Shown: piece after piece, positions 1-8,040 of the stretch
Numbering within the stretch: position 1 is the stretch's first letter
Layout of the letters: every line of letters begins with the position of its first letter
NCBI GenBank assembly: GCA_045126475.1
Contig: JBGVOL010000085.1
Location: 1-30,004, forward strand
Length of the DNA: 30,004 nt
Reading direction: 5' to 3'
Source of the DNA: SVEL01 sp045126475
Lineage (GTDB): Bacteria; Bacillota; Clostridia; Lachnospirales; Lachnospiraceae
Notes under the pieces: model-generated
Seen by the model: the letters and a program-made list of their open reading frames with translations, nothing else
The model's database searches: none
What the model was told of the DNA's origin: nothing
Program-made: the position numbers and the translations under genes

Positions 1-361
1 CCTCCTCATCAAGAAGTGAATTGCAAATCATATCCCCGAGAATTTCTATAGCTTCCTTAAGACATGACGGCAGCGTTCTGCAGTAATATTCTGTATTTTC
101 TTTGCTTGTATAAGCATTTAGGCCTCCCCCCAGTATTGCTGTCTTAATGGCAAGCTCTTCTGCAGACATATGTTTTGTTCCTTTAAAAAGCATATGTTCT
201 ATCATATGCGCTATTCCGTTATTTTCCCTGTTTTCATCTCTCGAGCCGACACCAATCCATACGCCTGCCGTAACCGAGTTCAAATGTTTATTCTGCTCAA
301 AAACTACCCGTATACCGTTATCAAGACTGTATATGTCGACTTTATTAAAAGCTGTATCCAT
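1..361 (-). CDS. M16 family zinc metallopeptidase (N-terminal part, cut by window edge)
   Basis: This is the first 120 codons of an insulinase-like (M16) peptidase, read from the complementary strand and running off the window. I translated it directly; it begins MDTAFNKVDIYSLDNG and contains HMIEHMLFKGT, the inverted zinc motif HxxEH that defines M16, where the two His bind zinc and the Glu is the catalytic base. A GGGLNAYTSKENTEYY stretch follows, also typical of the family's first domain. The ATG at 359-361 lies 17 bases inside the end of the upstream PAS-GGDEF gene, with a GAGTGGAAG-type ribosome-binding site inside that gene, so the two are probably translationally coupled. M16 proteins of this class in Firmicutes are cytoplasmic or processing-type peptidases; the substrate cannot be told from this fragment. 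Confidence 0.9.
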   Translation of the reverse strand, partial: MDTAFNKVDIYSLDNGIRVVFEQNKHLNSVTAGVWIGVGSRDENRENNGIAHMIEHMLFKGTKHMSAEELAIKTAILGGGLNAYTSKENTEYYCRTLPSCLKEAIEILGDMICNSLLDEE

Positions 362-1607
362 TTCTTCCACTCTTTCTCTGATTCTGTAATGCTTTTCCCG
401 CTTTCTTATACAGCTTTCTGAATGAATCTGTTTTTTCATCTCCAAATGAAATGCCAATACTCACACTTATCATAATACTTTTATGTCTGCTCAGCTGTTT
501 AAACTCTGACTGAAGACGGGCACATATCTCGCTGCACTTTCTTTCAATATAACTGACCTCTCTTGTATTTCTTATGAATACAACAAATGCATCACCACTG
601 ACACGTCCTATTATATCGAAATTCTGTCTGAACATGTTACATAATACTCCGCTTATTTTCTCAAGCACAATATCACCTACATGATATCCGAATTCATCAT
701 TCACATTTTTTAGATGGTCAACATCTATAAGAAGCATGGTATGCAGATGAGTCAACTCATCCTTTTCCAGAATCTCATTTATCTTATTTTCAGCCGTAGT
801 CCTGTTATATATGCCCGTAAGGACATCCGTCTGAGTTTCCTTTTCCAAATGAAGACTTGCCAGTTTTTCGTCATTGATATCTTCAAGTCTTCCGATTATA
901 TGACTTTTTCCTGTCTTTGGATTTATGTATTGTGCGTATATAAGTCTAAACCACCTGTAGTCATCGGTAAAAAGTCTGCTTCTGAAATCAAGAACTGCTT
1001 TCTTATCGTCATCCTTTGCAACAAGAAGTGCTTCACAAAATATCTGAAAATCATCATCATGCACTGTCTCATTGGCACAGTTCAGATAATTCTCTTTTGA
1101 GAAGAAAATGTCATATTCACCATTGATAAAACGTGAAATCTCAAGATAATCTCTCTGTATGTCATAATCTAAAAATATTTCCTGAGCATTTTGTGTTAAG
1201 AACTTGATTTTTTCAAGCTGGAGCTCAAGCTGCTCCTGTTTGTTGCTTAATTCATCAACCGCATTCTGCTGCTCCGTCACATCTACAATCAGAATTCTGG
1301 AGCATTCATGACCACTTTCCTTATCTTTATACACTTCTCCAAAGCAGTTCACGGTAATAACAGAACCATCTTTACATACAATGCCATGATTCAGGTATGC
1401 CTCGCCCTCATTGAAAGCACTGTAAACAAGTTCTGTATACTCATTACGCTGTATCCCCGGAATCAAATCAAAAAGTGTCATATTTCTTTTTGAAATGTCC
1501 TCCCATGTATACCCTGTTATATCCGTAAATCCATTATCTATCTTAATTATCTTTCCGTCAAGAACATTATCCATATAATATTTTGCGTACTTAACTCTTT
1601 TTATCAT
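345..1607 (-). CDS. PAS-PAS-GGDEF domain protein with degenerate cyclase site
   Basis: The 420-residue protein has two PAS-type sensory folds, roughly residues 1-115 and 145-260, joined by a Glu/Gln-rich coiled coil (about 120-140), then a GGDEF domain from about 265 to the end. DVLTGIYNR and DVDHLKNVND are normal GGDEF landmarks. The signature itself reads SGDAF instead of GGDEF, and the RxxD inhibitory site is not in register (QNFD). GGDEF proteins make cyclic di-GMP, but loss of the first Gly and of the Glu usually removes activity, so this is more likely a sensor or binding protein than a working cyclase (inference). It has no membrane segment. The ATG at 1607 follows a GAGG site at seven bases. 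It is preceded by a structured leader and overlaps the M16 gene, suggesting a two-gene unit. Confidence 0.88.
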   Translation of the reverse strand: MIKRVKYAKYYMDNVLDGKIIKIDNGFTDITGYTWEDISKRNMTLFDLIPGIQRNEYTELVYSAFNEGEAYLNHGIVCKDGSVITVNCFGEVYKDKESGHECSRILIVDVTEQQNAVDELSNKQEQLELQLEKIKFLTQNAQEIFLDYDIQRDYLEISRFINGEYDIFFSKENYLNCANETVHDDDFQIFCEALLVAKDDDKKAVLDFRSRLFTDDYRWFRLIYAQYINPKTGKSHIIGRLEDINDEKLASLHLEKETQTDVLTGIYNRTTAENKINEILEKDELTHLHTMLLIDVDHLKNVNDEFGYHVGDIVLEKISGVLCNMFRQNFDIIGRVSGDAFVVFIRNTREVSYIERKCSEICARLQSEFKQLSRHKSIMISVSIGISFGDEKTDSFRKLYKKAGKALQNQRKSGRNGYSF

Positions 1608-1654
1608 CGTGCAACCTCATCCTGCCTGTACAATTGGGTCGATTCCTTGGTTTA

Positions 1655-1783
1655 AATACAAAAGAAGCTGCCCAGTCCACCACAGACCGACAGCCGCTTT
1701 CAAATTTTCCTTCTATTCCCCTGTAAGCTTATCCGTGTCGCAAGCGCTTCCCGTTCTTCGCTCACTTTACCTCGCTACTTACA
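1655..1783 (-). ncRNA. Candidate structured leader or small RNA with intrinsic terminator
   Basis: Downstream of a good promoter there are about 130 transcribed bases without an open frame before the PAS-GGDEF gene. The start and middle can pair (TGTAAG at 1783-1778 with CTTACA at 1727-1722), closing a domain of about 60 bases that has further internal GCG-rich pairings. The 3' part (1701-1664) forms a long hairpin, including CTGTC with GGCAG and GGTC with GACT, followed by CTTTTGTATTT, which fits an intrinsic terminator on the minus strand. The G-U pairs in this stem make it better on the minus strand than on the plus strand. The element could be a riboswitch-like attenuator for the gene downstream or a free small RNA. 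I do not recognise it as any Rfam family I know. Confidence 0.4.
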
Positions 1784-1789
1784 AGAATT

Positions 1790-1817
1790 ATTATAGCATA
1801 TTTATTTTCTAAAACAA
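1790..1817 (-). promoter_or_regulatory. Sigma-A type promoter for the structured leader and PAS-GGDEF gene
   Basis: On the minus strand a perfect -10 TATAAT (1795-1790) is preceded at 16 bases by TTGTTT (1817-1812). The predicted start is near 1783, exactly where the structured leader begins. Confidence 0.55.
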
Positions 1818-1879
1818 GGGGTAATTCTACACTTAACATATTTTTACAAATATTTTTGTGTATAATCATACACTTTTTA

Positions 1880-1908
1880 TTGATTTTTTCTATTTGTCGC
1901 TATATACT
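1880..1908 (+). promoter_or_regulatory. Sigma-A type promoter for the XRE/S24 regulator
   Basis: TTGATT (1880-1885), a 17-base gap and TATACT (1903-1908) sit 55 bases before the regulator's ATG. The region is very AT-rich, so other pairs are possible, but this one has the best spacing. Confidence 0.5.
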
Positions 1909-1962
1909 AAAATATATTAAAGTATAAATTCTTGTACAAAAAAAGTAAAAACGGAGAAATAT

Positions 1963-2673
1963 ATGGACAAAAACTATGAAATAGGTAAAAGACTAAAAAT
2001 GCTTATGAAACTTCGGGGGTTCACAATAAGCCAGCTGGCAGAAGCTTCCGATGTATCAGAGGATACCATAAAATCAATACGAAGCGGCAAAACAACAAAT
2101 CCGGGCATAAATGTCCTTACTTCCATTGCAGACGCATTTGCCTGCACTTTAGACAACCTCATCGGACGTCTTCCAAATGAACTGGACGAATCAGAACTTT
2201 TAAGAAAATGGCGAAGCCTCGATTCCCATGGTAAAAACCTTACCCTTCTCATTATTGAAAATGAATTGTCAAACCAGCCGTCCATCTCAGGACGTATGCG
2301 TTCATTTATGTATTACAGCCCGACATCATACCTTGGCAATGGTGCACTATTTGATATGTCACATTCCGAATACACAGACATTCCGGCCGACTATATGAAA
2401 AATGCTGATTACGGATTTAAGATTGTCAGTGACAGCATGATTCCGACATATTTTCCGGAAGACATTGTCGCAGTACAAAAGCGGCTCCCCCTTCCGGGAG
2501 AAACCGCCTTCTATTTGAAAGATTCAACTGTATATATTCGAAAAAACATGGTAGCAAACGGCACTACACGACTTTTACCAATAGTTGCCGCAAACAATGA
2601 AATCGAATTGAAAAATCCGTCAGAATATACGTGTATAGGAACAGCCATAGGTATTGTCCGTAAAGCTGTATAA
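1963..2673 (+). CDS. LexA-like regulator: XRE helix-turn-helix plus S24 peptidase domain
   Basis: The 236-residue protein has an N-terminal XRE-type DNA-binding domain (about residues 8-62, with ISQLAEASDVSEDTIKSIRSG as the helix-turn-helix; key residues lie in QLA and SEDTI) and a C-terminal LexA/CI-like S24 fold from about 130. SDSMIP carries the nucleophilic Ser in the position of LexA Ser119. The Lys of the Ser/Lys dyad aligns by my eye with Arg in VYIRK, with a Lys next to it, so self-cleavage is uncertain. Proteins of this design repress stress or phage genes, but no prophage surrounds it. The ATG follows CGGAG at seven bases. It stands alone, converging on pyrF with three bases between the stop codons and no obvious terminator. 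Confidence 0.85.
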   Translation: MDKNYEIGKRLKMLMKLRGFTISQLAEASDVSEDTIKSIRSGKTTNPGINVLTSIADAFACTLDNLIGRLPNELDESELLRKWRSLDSHGKNLTLLIIENELSNQPSISGRMRSFMYYSPTSYLGNGALFDMSHSEYTDIPADYMKNADYGFKIVSDSMIPTYFPEDIVAVQKRLPLPGETAFYLKDSTVYIRKNMVANGTTRLLPIVAANNEIELKNPSEYTCIGTAIGIVRKAV

Positions 2674-2676
2674 CAC

Positions 2677-3375
2677 CTAACCTACAAACTCCTGCACACA
2701 TCTTTTGTATGCCGCAACAGGATCTTCTGCCGCTGTTATCGGTCTACCTACTACAATATAGTCAGAACCGATTTCTTTTGCCTTTGCAGGCGTTGTCACT
2801 CTGACCTGATCTCCGACATCTCCGTCAGCAAAGCGCACACCCGGTGTAACAGTGATGAAATCATTGCCACATTTCTCATGAACCTTTCCTGCCTCAAGTG
2901 GTGAGCAGACTATACCGTCAAGGCCTGAATCCTTTGCATTCTTTGCATAGTGCATTACAACCTCATCAATTGGCTTATCAATAAGCAAATCCTCTCTCAT
3001 TCTTTCCTCACTTGTTGATGTAAGCTGTGTGACAGCAATGAGAAGCGGACGTGTTCCGTCCGGTCTTGTAAGTCCCTCAAGTGCAGCCTCCATCATAGCC
3101 TTTGTTCCCGCTGCATGGAGATTACACATGTCAACATCAAGGTTTGAAAGCACACTCATGGATTTTTTGACTGTGTTTGGAATATCATGAAGCTTAAGGT
3201 CTAAAAATATTTTGTGACCCATTTTCTTAATCTCTCTTACAATGTCAGGTCCTTCTGCATAGAAAAGTTCCATTCCTATCTTAACATAAGGCTTCTCATC
3301 CTTAAACTTAGATAAGAAATCAATTACCTCTTTTCTGTTGCTAAAATCACATGCTACAATAACATCTTTACCCAT
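2677..3375 (-). CDS. pyrF: Orotidine 5'-phosphate decarboxylase
   Basis: PyrF converts OMP to UMP, the last step of de novo pyrimidine synthesis, in the cytoplasm. At 232 residues it has the usual length of the short bacterial type. The active-site signature DLKLHDIPNTV is present (Asp59, Lys61, Asp64), as are the N-terminal VACD strand, the TPGVRF segment and VVGRPI near the end, which bind the phosphate. The ATG at 3375 follows AAAGGAAAG at six bases. It starts 16 bases after trkH ends in the same direction and there is no terminator between, so it is probably co-transcribed with the potassium genes rather than with other pyr genes, none of which are in the window. Confidence 0.96.
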   Translation of the reverse strand: MGKDVIVACDFSNRKEVIDFLSKFKDEKPYVKIGMELFYAEGPDIVREIKKMGHKIFLDLKLHDIPNTVKKSMSVLSNLDVDMCNLHAAGTKAMMEAALEGLTRPDGTRPLLIAVTQLTSTSEERMREDLLIDKPIDEVVMHYAKNAKDSGLDGIVCSPLEAGKVHEKCGNDFITVTPGVRFADGDVGDQVRVTTPAKAKEIGSDYIVVGRPITAAEDPVAAYKRCVQEFVG

Positions 3376-3391
3376 ATTATCTTTCCTTTCT

Positions 3392-4831
3392 TTATTTATT
3401 CTTCCATGTGGAAGGCATAATCAATAACATCATCGGGAATATTTCCAATCTTCCCACAAGCATGTCAAACATGAAAACAATCTTTGACAACGGTGAAAAT
3501 GCTGCAAAATTATCTGTCGGTCCAACATCACCAAGACCCGGTCCTATGTTGTTCAGTGTGGCTGCAATGGCAGTAAAATTTGTCTCAAAATCAAAATTGT
3601 CAACAGAGACAACTATCATCGAAAAAACAAATATCGCTGCGTATAAAAGGAAATATACTCCTACTGATTTCAAGGCAGTGTCTGACAATGGCTTGCCGTC
3701 TATTTTTGTTATCTTTACTCTCTGCGGATATATGAGATTTTTCAATTCCTTTGCTATGCTTTTTGCACCCAACACCAAACGGCTGACCTTTATTCCGCCG
3801 CCCGTACTTCCCGCACAGGCACCGATAAACATCACAAGTACAAGAAGTCCTTTTGAAAATTCAGGCCACAGTTCATAGTCAACGGTTGAAAAACCTGTTG
3901 TCGTCATAACCGATGCCACCTGAAATGCTGCAGCTCTCACAGTTTCTTCACTGTTCATGGCACTTCCCGAAATGTTAATTACTATCAGTGCAACAACTGA
4001 TAAGTAGACAATCAGATACCATCTGACCTCTTCCATTTTGAATGCCTGTCTCACTTTTCTGAACAATATAAGGTAATAAAAAGCAAAATTTACACCAAAC
4101 AATACCATAAATACCGTTATTATCCACTGCTGAGATGCAGTGCATCCGGCAATACTGTCAGAAGTCAGTCCGAATCCACCGGTTCCTGCCGTACCAAACG
4201 TAAGACAGATATCATCAAACAGCGGCATTCCGGTCAACGCTAACAGAATAATCATTATGACAGTCATAGACATATATATTCCATAAAGAATAATCGCTGT
4301 CTGTTTCATCTTCGGAACCAGTTTTCCTACACTGGGACCCGAGCTTTCCGCACGTAAAAGATGCATATTGCTGGCACCTGCCATGGGAAGTATAGCAAGA
4401 ATAAACACAAGAACTCCCATTCCGCCTATCCAATGAGAAAAACTTCTCCAGAAAAGCATACACTTAGACAAATCTTCCACCCTCGGAAGAATTGACGCTC
4501 CCGTAGTTGTAAAGCCCGATACCATCTCAAACATAGCATCAATAAATCCCGGTATCTCGCCACTTGCATAAAACGGAATGCATCCCACCAAACTTAAGAG
4601 TATCCAGCTAAGAGCGACAACCACAAAACCTTCCTTTGCGTAAAAGCTTCTGTCCTTCGGTTTCTTTACCGACAAAAGGATTCCAACCACAGCACTAAAA
4701 AGCGCTGTTGCAAGGAAAAATATACCGGAAGGTTCTTTATATATGACTGCCACTATACATGGCAGCAGCAAAAATAACGAGAGAAACAACATTACTTTCC
4801 CAAGTATATATAATACAATTCTAATATTCAT
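3392..4831 (-). CDS. trkH: Trk-type potassium uptake channel subunit TrkH
   Basis: A 479-residue integral membrane protein of the TrkH/KtrB superfamily. The fourfold pore-loop architecture is visible: the filter segments SGFTTTGAS, GTAGTGGFG, MTTTGFST and NNIGPGLG appear in order, each with the filter Gly. Long hydrophobic segments surround them. TrkH moves potassium into the cell, gated by the nucleotide-binding subunit TrkA, which is encoded immediately upstream with 21 bases between. The ATG at 4831 has GGGGAG six bases before it. The length and pairing with a full two-domain TrkA favour Trk over Ktr. Regulation is probably through the promoter in front of trkA; I see no c-di-AMP riboswitch. 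Confidence 0.95.
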   Translation of the reverse strand: MNIRIVLYILGKVMLFLSLFLLLPCIVAVIYKEPSGIFFLATALFSAVVGILLSVKKPKDRSFYAKEGFVVVALSWILLSLVGCIPFYASGEIPGFIDAMFEMVSGFTTTGASILPRVEDLSKCMLFWRSFSHWIGGMGVLVFILAILPMAGASNMHLLRAESSGPSVGKLVPKMKQTAIILYGIYMSMTVIMIILLALTGMPLFDDICLTFGTAGTGGFGLTSDSIAGCTASQQWIITVFMVLFGVNFAFYYLILFRKVRQAFKMEEVRWYLIVYLSVVALIVINISGSAMNSEETVRAAAFQVASVMTTTGFSTVDYELWPEFSKGLLVLVMFIGACAGSTGGGIKVSRLVLGAKSIAKELKNLIYPQRVKITKIDGKPLSDTALKSVGVYFLLYAAIFVFSMIVVSVDNFDFETNFTAIAATLNNIGPGLGDVGPTDNFAAFSPLSKIVFMFDMLVGRLEIFPMMLLIMPSTWKNK

Positions 4832-4852
4832 AAACAGCTCCCCGATATATTT

Positions 4853-6208
4853 TTATGCCAATATATCATCTATATCATCAAGACCCATATTTGTGGTAAC
4901 TACTATAACACCGTCTCCCGGTTTAAGTTCATCCTGTCCCGAAGGTGTAATTATCCTTCCGTTTCGGGATATACAGCAGATTAAAAGATTTTTCTTAAGC
5001 TGCAGGTCAAAAAGTGTCTTTCCCACAACCTTTGCTTTATCAGTCACCCTGAACTCAAGTGCCTCAACTCTTCCCTCGGCAATTCTGTGCAGCGTCTGTA
5101 CTTTACTTCCGTAAGAATTCTGCATTGCTCTGACATATCTTATAATATATGCCGTGGTAATTGCCTTTGGCGAAACAATGGTATCCATTTTAAGTTCACT
5201 TAAGACTTCCTCAAATGTAATCTTATCGATAAGTGTCATGGTTTTACATCCCGATGCCCTTTTAGCATAGAGTGTAAGCAGAATATTCTCCTCATCAATA
5301 TCTGTCAGTGCTGCAAGTGCATCCGTATGGCATATTCCCTCAGAAAGAAGTAAATCCCTGTCTATTCCTGATCCATGGACTACCATTGTTTCCGGCAGAA
5401 GTTCACTAAGCTCTTCACATCGTGCCAGATTCTCCTCAACGATTTTTACATGAACACCTGTTTTTTGCAATTGTTTCGCCAGATAGTACGACGTAGTACC
5501 TCCTCCTGCTATCATCACTGATTTTATAGGTGAACTCTTTATCTTCATCTTCTTAAAGAAAGAGGATGACTCCTCAACCGGCAAGATAAGCGATGCCGCA
5601 TCTCCTGCCATCAGCTTAAAATTGCCGTCAGGTATGATAACATCATTTCCTCTTTTTACTATACATACAAGGGTTCTTTTTCCCGCAACACTGCTGATAT
5701 CCTTAAGCAGCAGTCCGTCGAGCGGTGACCCTTCCGTGACGGCAACCTTAATAAGTGATACCCTGCCCTTTGCAAAAGTTTCAACCTCAAGTGCAGACGG
5801 ATATTGTATAAGTCTGGACATTTCTGCCGCTGCCGTCATCTCAGGATTAATAGCCATAGACAGACCAAGTTCCTCCTTTAAGAAACTTACCTCGTCATCA
5901 TATTCAGGCTTTCTTACTCTGGCTATCGTCTTACAGTTACCTACCTTCTTGGCAATAAGGCAGCAAAGCATATTTACCTCGTCGCTGTCTGTTACTGATA
6001 TAAGAAGATCCGCCTCCTCAATTCCGGCTTCCATCTGTGTCCTGTGGCTTGTACCGTTTCCATGTACACAGAAAACATCCATTGTAGACGAAATTCTTGA
6101 CAGTTTCGACTCAATACGGTCTATTACGGTAATATCATGTCCTTCTTTACTAAGCTGTTCCGTCAGTGCATAACCGACTTTTCCACAGCCGACAATAATT
6201 ATCTTCAC
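4853..6208 (-). CDS. trkA: Trk potassium transporter regulatory subunit TrkA
   Basis: The 451-residue cytoplasmic subunit has the duplicated layout of TrkA: RCK_N (about 1-120), RCK_C (140-215), RCK_N (225-345) and RCK_C (370-450). The first Rossmann motif is intact, VGCGKVG, with the acidic VIDR at the end of the second strand that would bind the NAD ribose; the second is AGGGTTS. TrkA senses NAD(H)/ATP and opens TrkH. The start codon is GTG at 6208 with GGAGG six bases upstream; no better start exists in frame. It is the first gene of the trkA-trkH-pyrF run. Confidence 0.95.
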   Translation of the reverse strand: MKIIIVGCGKVGYALTEQLSKEGHDITVIDRIESKLSRISSTMDVFCVHGNGTSHRTQMEAGIEEADLLISVTDSDEVNMLCCLIAKKVGNCKTIARVRKPEYDDEVSFLKEELGLSMAINPEMTAAAEMSRLIQYPSALEVETFAKGRVSLIKVAVTEGSPLDGLLLKDISSVAGKRTLVCIVKRGNDVIIPDGNFKLMAGDAASLILPVEESSSFFKKMKIKSSPIKSVMIAGGGTTSYYLAKQLQKTGVHVKIVEENLARCEELSELLPETMVVHGSGIDRDLLLSEGICHTDALAALTDIDEENILLTLYAKRASGCKTMTLIDKITFEEVLSELKMDTIVSPKAITTAYIIRYVRAMQNSYGSKVQTLHRIAEGRVEALEFRVTDKAKVVGKTLFDLQLKKNLLICCISRNGRIITPSGQDELKPGDGVIVVTTNMGLDDIDDILA

Positions 6209-6250
6209 GATGTTCCTCCATCAATACATAACCTATTGTATTACTTATTG

Positions 6251-6278
6251 ATTGTACCATATAATGTTTTTTTTTCAA
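6251..6278 (-). promoter_or_regulatory. Extended -10 promoter for trkA-trkH-pyrF
   Basis: On the minus strand TTGAAA (6278-6273), 16 bases and TACAAT (6256-6251), with TG one base before the -10. It lies 43 bases upstream of the trkA start. Confidence 0.6.
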
Positions 6279-6281
6279 TAA

Positions 6282-6313
6282 CAAATCGAGTAGGCTTACA
6301 CCTACTCGATTTG
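6282..6313 (-). terminator. 13-bp perfect hairpin between chemoreceptor and trkA
   Basis: CAAATCGAGTAGG and its exact complement flank a six-base loop. It lies 38 bases beyond the chemoreceptor stop and just upstream of the trkA -35, which fits a terminator for the chemoreceptor operon. There is no T tract after the stem on the minus strand (it reads GTTATTG then A's), so termination would be non-canonical. The T run lies on the plus-strand side before the stem. Confidence 0.45.
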
Positions 6314-6351
6314 CAATGAATGACATCTCGCCTATAGGCTCGCTGAACAGC

Positions 6352-8031
6352 TTATCGCTTAAATCTCTCAGCAATATTGTTCAGCTTGTTTGCAGAATCT
6401 TTACAGTTCTGAGTTTTTTCGTAAATCTCATGAGCAAGATTCTCAACGTCACCTGTCTTTGAAGCTATATCAACAACACCGATTGAAGATTCACTGACAG
6501 TAGCATTTATTGCTTCCATTGAATCGGCAATTACATCTACCGTTTCCTTCAGTGCATTAACTTCACTGTTTGCCTCTGCCATAAAGTCTACAATTACCTT
6601 CGTTTCATCACCAAACCTTGTGCTTGAATCTATAAATGAACTGTAGTCCATCTGTACATCCTCGCCAAGGAAATCAAGACATTTCTGGAGACACTCTGTA
6701 AGTGTCTTAACAGACTCATTAACGTGGTCAACAATCTGACTGATTTTTCCTGCAGTATCAGATGTCTCTACAGCAAGCTTACCTACCTCACCGGCAACAA
6801 CCGCAAATCCCTTACCTGCATCACCGGCTCTTGCAGCCTCAATACTTGCATTAAGTGACAACAGATTTGTCTGCTCTGATATTTCCTGTATACTTGCTGA
6901 CAACTCATGAATCTTCGAAACTGTCTTTGCTTTGTCTATGGCTATCTCCGACACAGCCTTGATGTCCTTGTACATGTTCATGGTGTTCTCATTTGATGAC
7001 CTTGTTCTGCTGCTGATATCATCAGCTTTATCCATCACTTCACCTGCAAGCTTGGTACCGTCATTTATCTTCTTTACAACATTCATGATGTTTGTTCTTA
7101 CATCAGTAATATTGGTGCTGATAACATCCGTAGATGCTGAAGTTTCCTCCATACCTGCGGCAAGCTCCTCCGTAGTTGCCGAATTGTCTGCCGAAGCTGT
7201 GCTGACCTTCTCCGAAATATCATAAAGTGCATTTGAATCATCAACAAGCATAACCGATACCTCATTGATGTCACTTACGATATTTGAAAGGTTCTCTCTC
7301 ATGACTTCAACGGCCCTGCCCATCTCGCCAATTTCATCCCTTGTAACAGGTATCTTCACATTGGAGCGAAGGTCGAGATTAGAAATGTCATTGATAATAT
7401 GGGTCATATTCTTAATAGGCTTTGTAATAATTCCAGTCATGATAAATCCTAAGACAATACTTAAACCTAAAACTACAAGTCCTACTATGGTACAGTACAT
7501 ATTCATGGTATCTATCGGCTGAAGAACCTCATCCTTATCTGCCTGTACATAAAGTACCCAGTTATTTACGGTACACATGTATGCAACATACTTCTCTACA
7601 CCATTAACTTCACAACTCTCAACATCTGCGGTTGCTATTGTTCCGGCATTTACTTTGTCCAAAACTTTCTGAACAACAGGATTGTTATCCATCTTCTGGC
7701 CAATGAGCTTGCTGTCATTGTTGTACAGCATTGTGCCGTCCTTATCTACCAGTATGGCCTCACTTGACCTTACTCCGTCTATACCTACACTGTTAAGAAT
7801 AAACTGGAGTCTTACAGTCATATCTGTTCTCTCCAAGTCTCCCCAGAAGCTTTCATACAATGTATCTGATGCAGATATACATGCATCGTAAAGATAGCTT
7901 TCACATATCTGTTCAACATTCTTTGATGTAACAATTCTTGCCGCCAGAAGAATTGATACTATCATAATTACTGATGTTACAGTAAGTAACATTGCAATTT
8001 TTCCTTTTATAGATAATAATTTTTTCTTCAT
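6352..8031 (-). CDS. Methyl-accepting chemotaxis protein with single Cache sensor
   Basis: The 559-residue transmembrane receptor has TM1 at about 10-31, an extracellular Cache-like sensor (about 35-180; AILVDKDGTMLYNN is the typical strand-turn), TM2 at about 185-207, a HAMP linker starting at ITKPIKNM, and a cytoplasmic signalling helix pair. The hairpin tip EISEQTNLLSLNASIEAARAGD is the conserved CheA/CheW contact (core E-Q-T-N and R-A-G). It would control flagellar rotation through CheA. The ATG at 8031 has GGGGG five bases before it and starts nine bases after the solute-binding lipoprotein gene ends, so the two form an operon; that suggests the lipoprotein presents ligand to this receptor (inference). 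There is no C-terminal CheR-docking pentapeptide. Confidence 0.94.
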   Translation of the reverse strand: MKKKLLSIKGKIAMLLTVTSVIMIVSILLAARIVTSKNVEQICESYLYDACISASDTLYESFWGDLERTDMTVRLQFILNSVGIDGVRSSEAILVDKDGTMLYNNDSKLIGQKMDNNPVVQKVLDKVNAGTIATADVESCEVNGVEKYVAYMCTVNNWVLYVQADKDEVLQPIDTMNMYCTIVGLVVLGLSIVLGFIMTGIITKPIKNMTHIINDISNLDLRSNVKIPVTRDEIGEMGRAVEVMRENLSNIVSDINEVSVMLVDDSNALYDISEKVSTASADNSATTEELAAGMEETSASTDVISTNITDVRTNIMNVVKKINDGTKLAGEVMDKADDISSRTRSSNENTMNMYKDIKAVSEIAIDKAKTVSKIHELSASIQEISEQTNLLSLNASIEAARAGDAGKGFAVVAGEVGKLAVETSDTAGKISQIVDHVNESVKTLTECLQKCLDFLGEDVQMDYSSFIDSSTRFGDETKVIVDFMAEANSEVNALKETVDVIADSMEAINATVSESSIGVVDIASKTGDVENLAHEIYEKTQNCKDSANKLNNIAERFKR

Positions 8032-8040
8032 AGCATCCCC

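Noticed and set aside
1609..1812. Short plus-strand open frame over the structured RNA
   Set aside because: No ribosome-binding site, and the region is better explained by paired RNA on the other strand.
4215..4463. Short open frame inside trkH on the same strand
   Set aside because: Shadow of the trkH coding sequence in another frame; no ribosome-binding site and no protein-like pattern.
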